Assembly (NCBI GenBank): GCA_963736425.1
Contig: CAVTOX010000014.1
Location: 248,001 to 312,000 of the forward strand
Direction: 5' to 3'
Source: Prado023 sp963736425
Lineage (GTDB): Bacteria > Actinomycetota > Actinomycetes > S36-B12 > CAIYMF01
Length of the DNA stretch: 64,000 nucleotides
Shown: positions 63,294-64,000 of the stretch, piece by piece
How positions within the stretch are numbered: the first letter of the stretch is position 1
How the letters are laid out: each line of letters begins with the position of its first letter
Position numbers and translations under genes: made by a program
The notes under the pieces: model-generated
What the model was told of the DNA's origin: nothing
Seen by the model: the letters and a program-made list of their open reading frames with translations, nothing else
Database searches by the model: none

Positions 63294-63329
63294 CTCCTTT
63301 AACGACCGTCCCGTGAGGCGGGGAAGGAG
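63294..63329 (+). promoter_or_regulatory. PyrR-binding leader hairpin that covers the ribosome site
   Basis: CTCCTT (63294-63299) can pair with AAGGAG (63324-63329), which is the ribosome site of pyrR. The apical part holds GTCCCGTGAGGC, matching the PyrR loop consensus UCCNGNGAGG. PyrR bound with UMP would hold the hairpin and block translation; without UMP the site opens. This matches the leader type described for mycobacterial and other actinobacterial pyr operons. Confidence 0.8.
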
Positions 63330-63334
63330 TGGGC

Positions 63335-63872
63335 GTGCCCACCCGCGTGCTCGATCAGTCCGATATCACCCGCGCGCTGTCGCGCATCGCCCACGAGATC
63401 CTCGAGCGCGAGAAGGGCGCGGAGAATCTCGTCCTGCTGGGAATCCCCAGCCGTGGAGTGCCCCTGGCCCACAGGATCGCCGAGCGTATCGCCGCGATCG
63501 AGCCGGGCTCCGCGACACCTGTGGGGTCGCTGGACATCACGATGTTCCGCGACGACCTGCGGCTGCGCCCGGCCCGTGCGCTGGAGCGCACTGAGGTTCC
63601 CGTGGGTGGGATCGATGGGCGGACGGTGGTGCTCGTCGACGACGTCCTGTTCAGCGGTCGCAGCGTACGCGCCGCGCTCGATGCCCTGTCCGAGCTCGGG
63701 CGACCCCAGGGCGGTGCGCCTCGCCGTGCTCGTGGACCGAGGGCACCGGGAGTTCCCGATCCGTGCCGACTACGTGGGCAAGAACGTCCCGACCTCGCTG
63801 CGCGAGTCGGTGCAGGTGCGCCTGGTCGAGATCGACGGCACCGACGAGGTCGTCATCGGGGAGGACGCATGA
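63335..63872 (+). CDS. pyrR: pyrimidine operon regulator / uracil phosphoribosyltransferase PyrR (one frameshift)
   Basis: PyrR binds the pyr mRNA leader in response to UMP and has residual uracil phosphoribosyltransferase activity. The first frame covers ITRALSRIAHEILERE, LVLLGIPSRGVPLA, ITMFRDDLRL and the PRPP loop TVVLVDDVLFSGRSVRAAL; after 63704-63707 (an extra C in GACCCCAG) the next frame reads AVRLAVLVDRGHREFPIRAD and YVGKNVPTS to the stop. The restored length is 178 residues, normal. GTG 63335 lies just after the hairpin that holds its ribosome site. The stop overlaps pyrB. Confidence 0.92.
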
Positions 63873-64000
63873 GGCGCCACCTGCTCTCGGCGGGCGACCT
63901 GACCCACGACGACGCCGTCCTGGTCCTGGACACCGCCCGCGAGCTCGCCGCGGTCAGCACCCGCGAGGTCAAGAAGCTGCCCACCCTGCGTGGGCGTACC
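63869..64000 (+). CDS. pyrB: aspartate carbamoyltransferase catalytic subunit, 3'-truncated
   Basis: Only the first 44 codons are in the window. HLLSAGDLTHDDAVLVLDTA and KKLPTLRGRT match the N-terminus of PyrB, which carbamoylates aspartate in pyrimidine synthesis. The ATG overlaps the pyrR stop (ATGA), as expected for the pyr operon, so the pyrR leader would also control it. Confidence 0.9.
   Translation, partial: MRRHLLSAGDLTHDDAVLVLDTARELAAVSTREVKKLPTLRGRT

Overview
This 64 kb window is chromosomal DNA of a high-GC actinobacterium (class Actinomycetes). The evidence is the murF-mraY-murD-ftsW-murG-murC-ftsQ-ftsZ cell-wall/division order followed by pgeF-yggS-sepF-yggT-divIVA, a BldD homologue with a cyclic-di-GMP signature, a PriA-type HisA, almost exclusive C/G at third codon positions, and many genes whose start codon lies 6-7 nt after a TANNNT -10 element (leaderless expression). 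I cannot name a genus. No tRNA, rRNA, transposon, prophage or CRISPR array was seen; the window looks like core chromosome.

Layout. 1-12.8 kb: division and cell wall (dcw) cluster, all on +, tightly overlapped, with one 465-bp gap before ftsZ that holds hairpins, a small cluster of DnaA-box-like 9-mers and the ftsZ promoter region. 12.8-17.7 kb: minus-strand metallopeptidase, ileS and a DUF167 gene. 17.8-20.9 kb: DksA/TraR zinc finger, lspA, RluD-type pseudouridine synthase, aldo/keto reductase. 20.9-26.8 kb: fhs (minus), dnaE, ybaK (minus). 26.8-36.6 kb: LON-domain protein, then hisD-hisC-hisB-hisH-priA, a RidA protein, a holin-like membrane protein coupled to a UbiB kinase, hisF, hisI. 36.6-43.9 kb: trpE, a small membrane protein, a two-component system, a DUF2752 protein (minus), trpC-trpB-trpA. 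43.9-47.1 kb: VKOR and DsbA-like disulfide proteins (divergent), lgt, a LigA-like membrane protein. 47.1-52.6 kb: a kinase/M23/aminotransferase fusion, an acyltransferase and a PQQ-type sugar dehydrogenase. 52.8-58.8 kb: glutamate synthase gltB-gltD. 58.8-61.1 kb: a translationally coupled AAA+ ATPase / membrane TPR pair. 61.2-64 kb: pyruvate kinase, bldD-like regulator, then a PyrR-type leader, pyrR and the start of pyrB.

How the genes fit together. murF to murC carry lipid II synthesis and the lipid II-linked steps; ftsQ, ftsZ, sepF and divIVA build the divisome and polar growth zone. The his genes plus PriA cover most of histidine synthesis, and PriA would also cover the TrpF step missing from the trp genes. 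VKOR reoxidises the DsbA-like protein. GltB/GltD make glutamate. PyrR controls the pyr genes through the hairpin in front of it.

A caution for users: from about 30.6 kb on, twelve genes contain single-base frameshifts (about 20 in total, 18 of them one extra base), while the first 30 kb has none. Both halves of each reading frame are intact and conserved, and most hit genes are essential or near-essential, so I read these as sequence or assembly errors rather than decay. Such genes are reported over their full restored extent with the break positions given.
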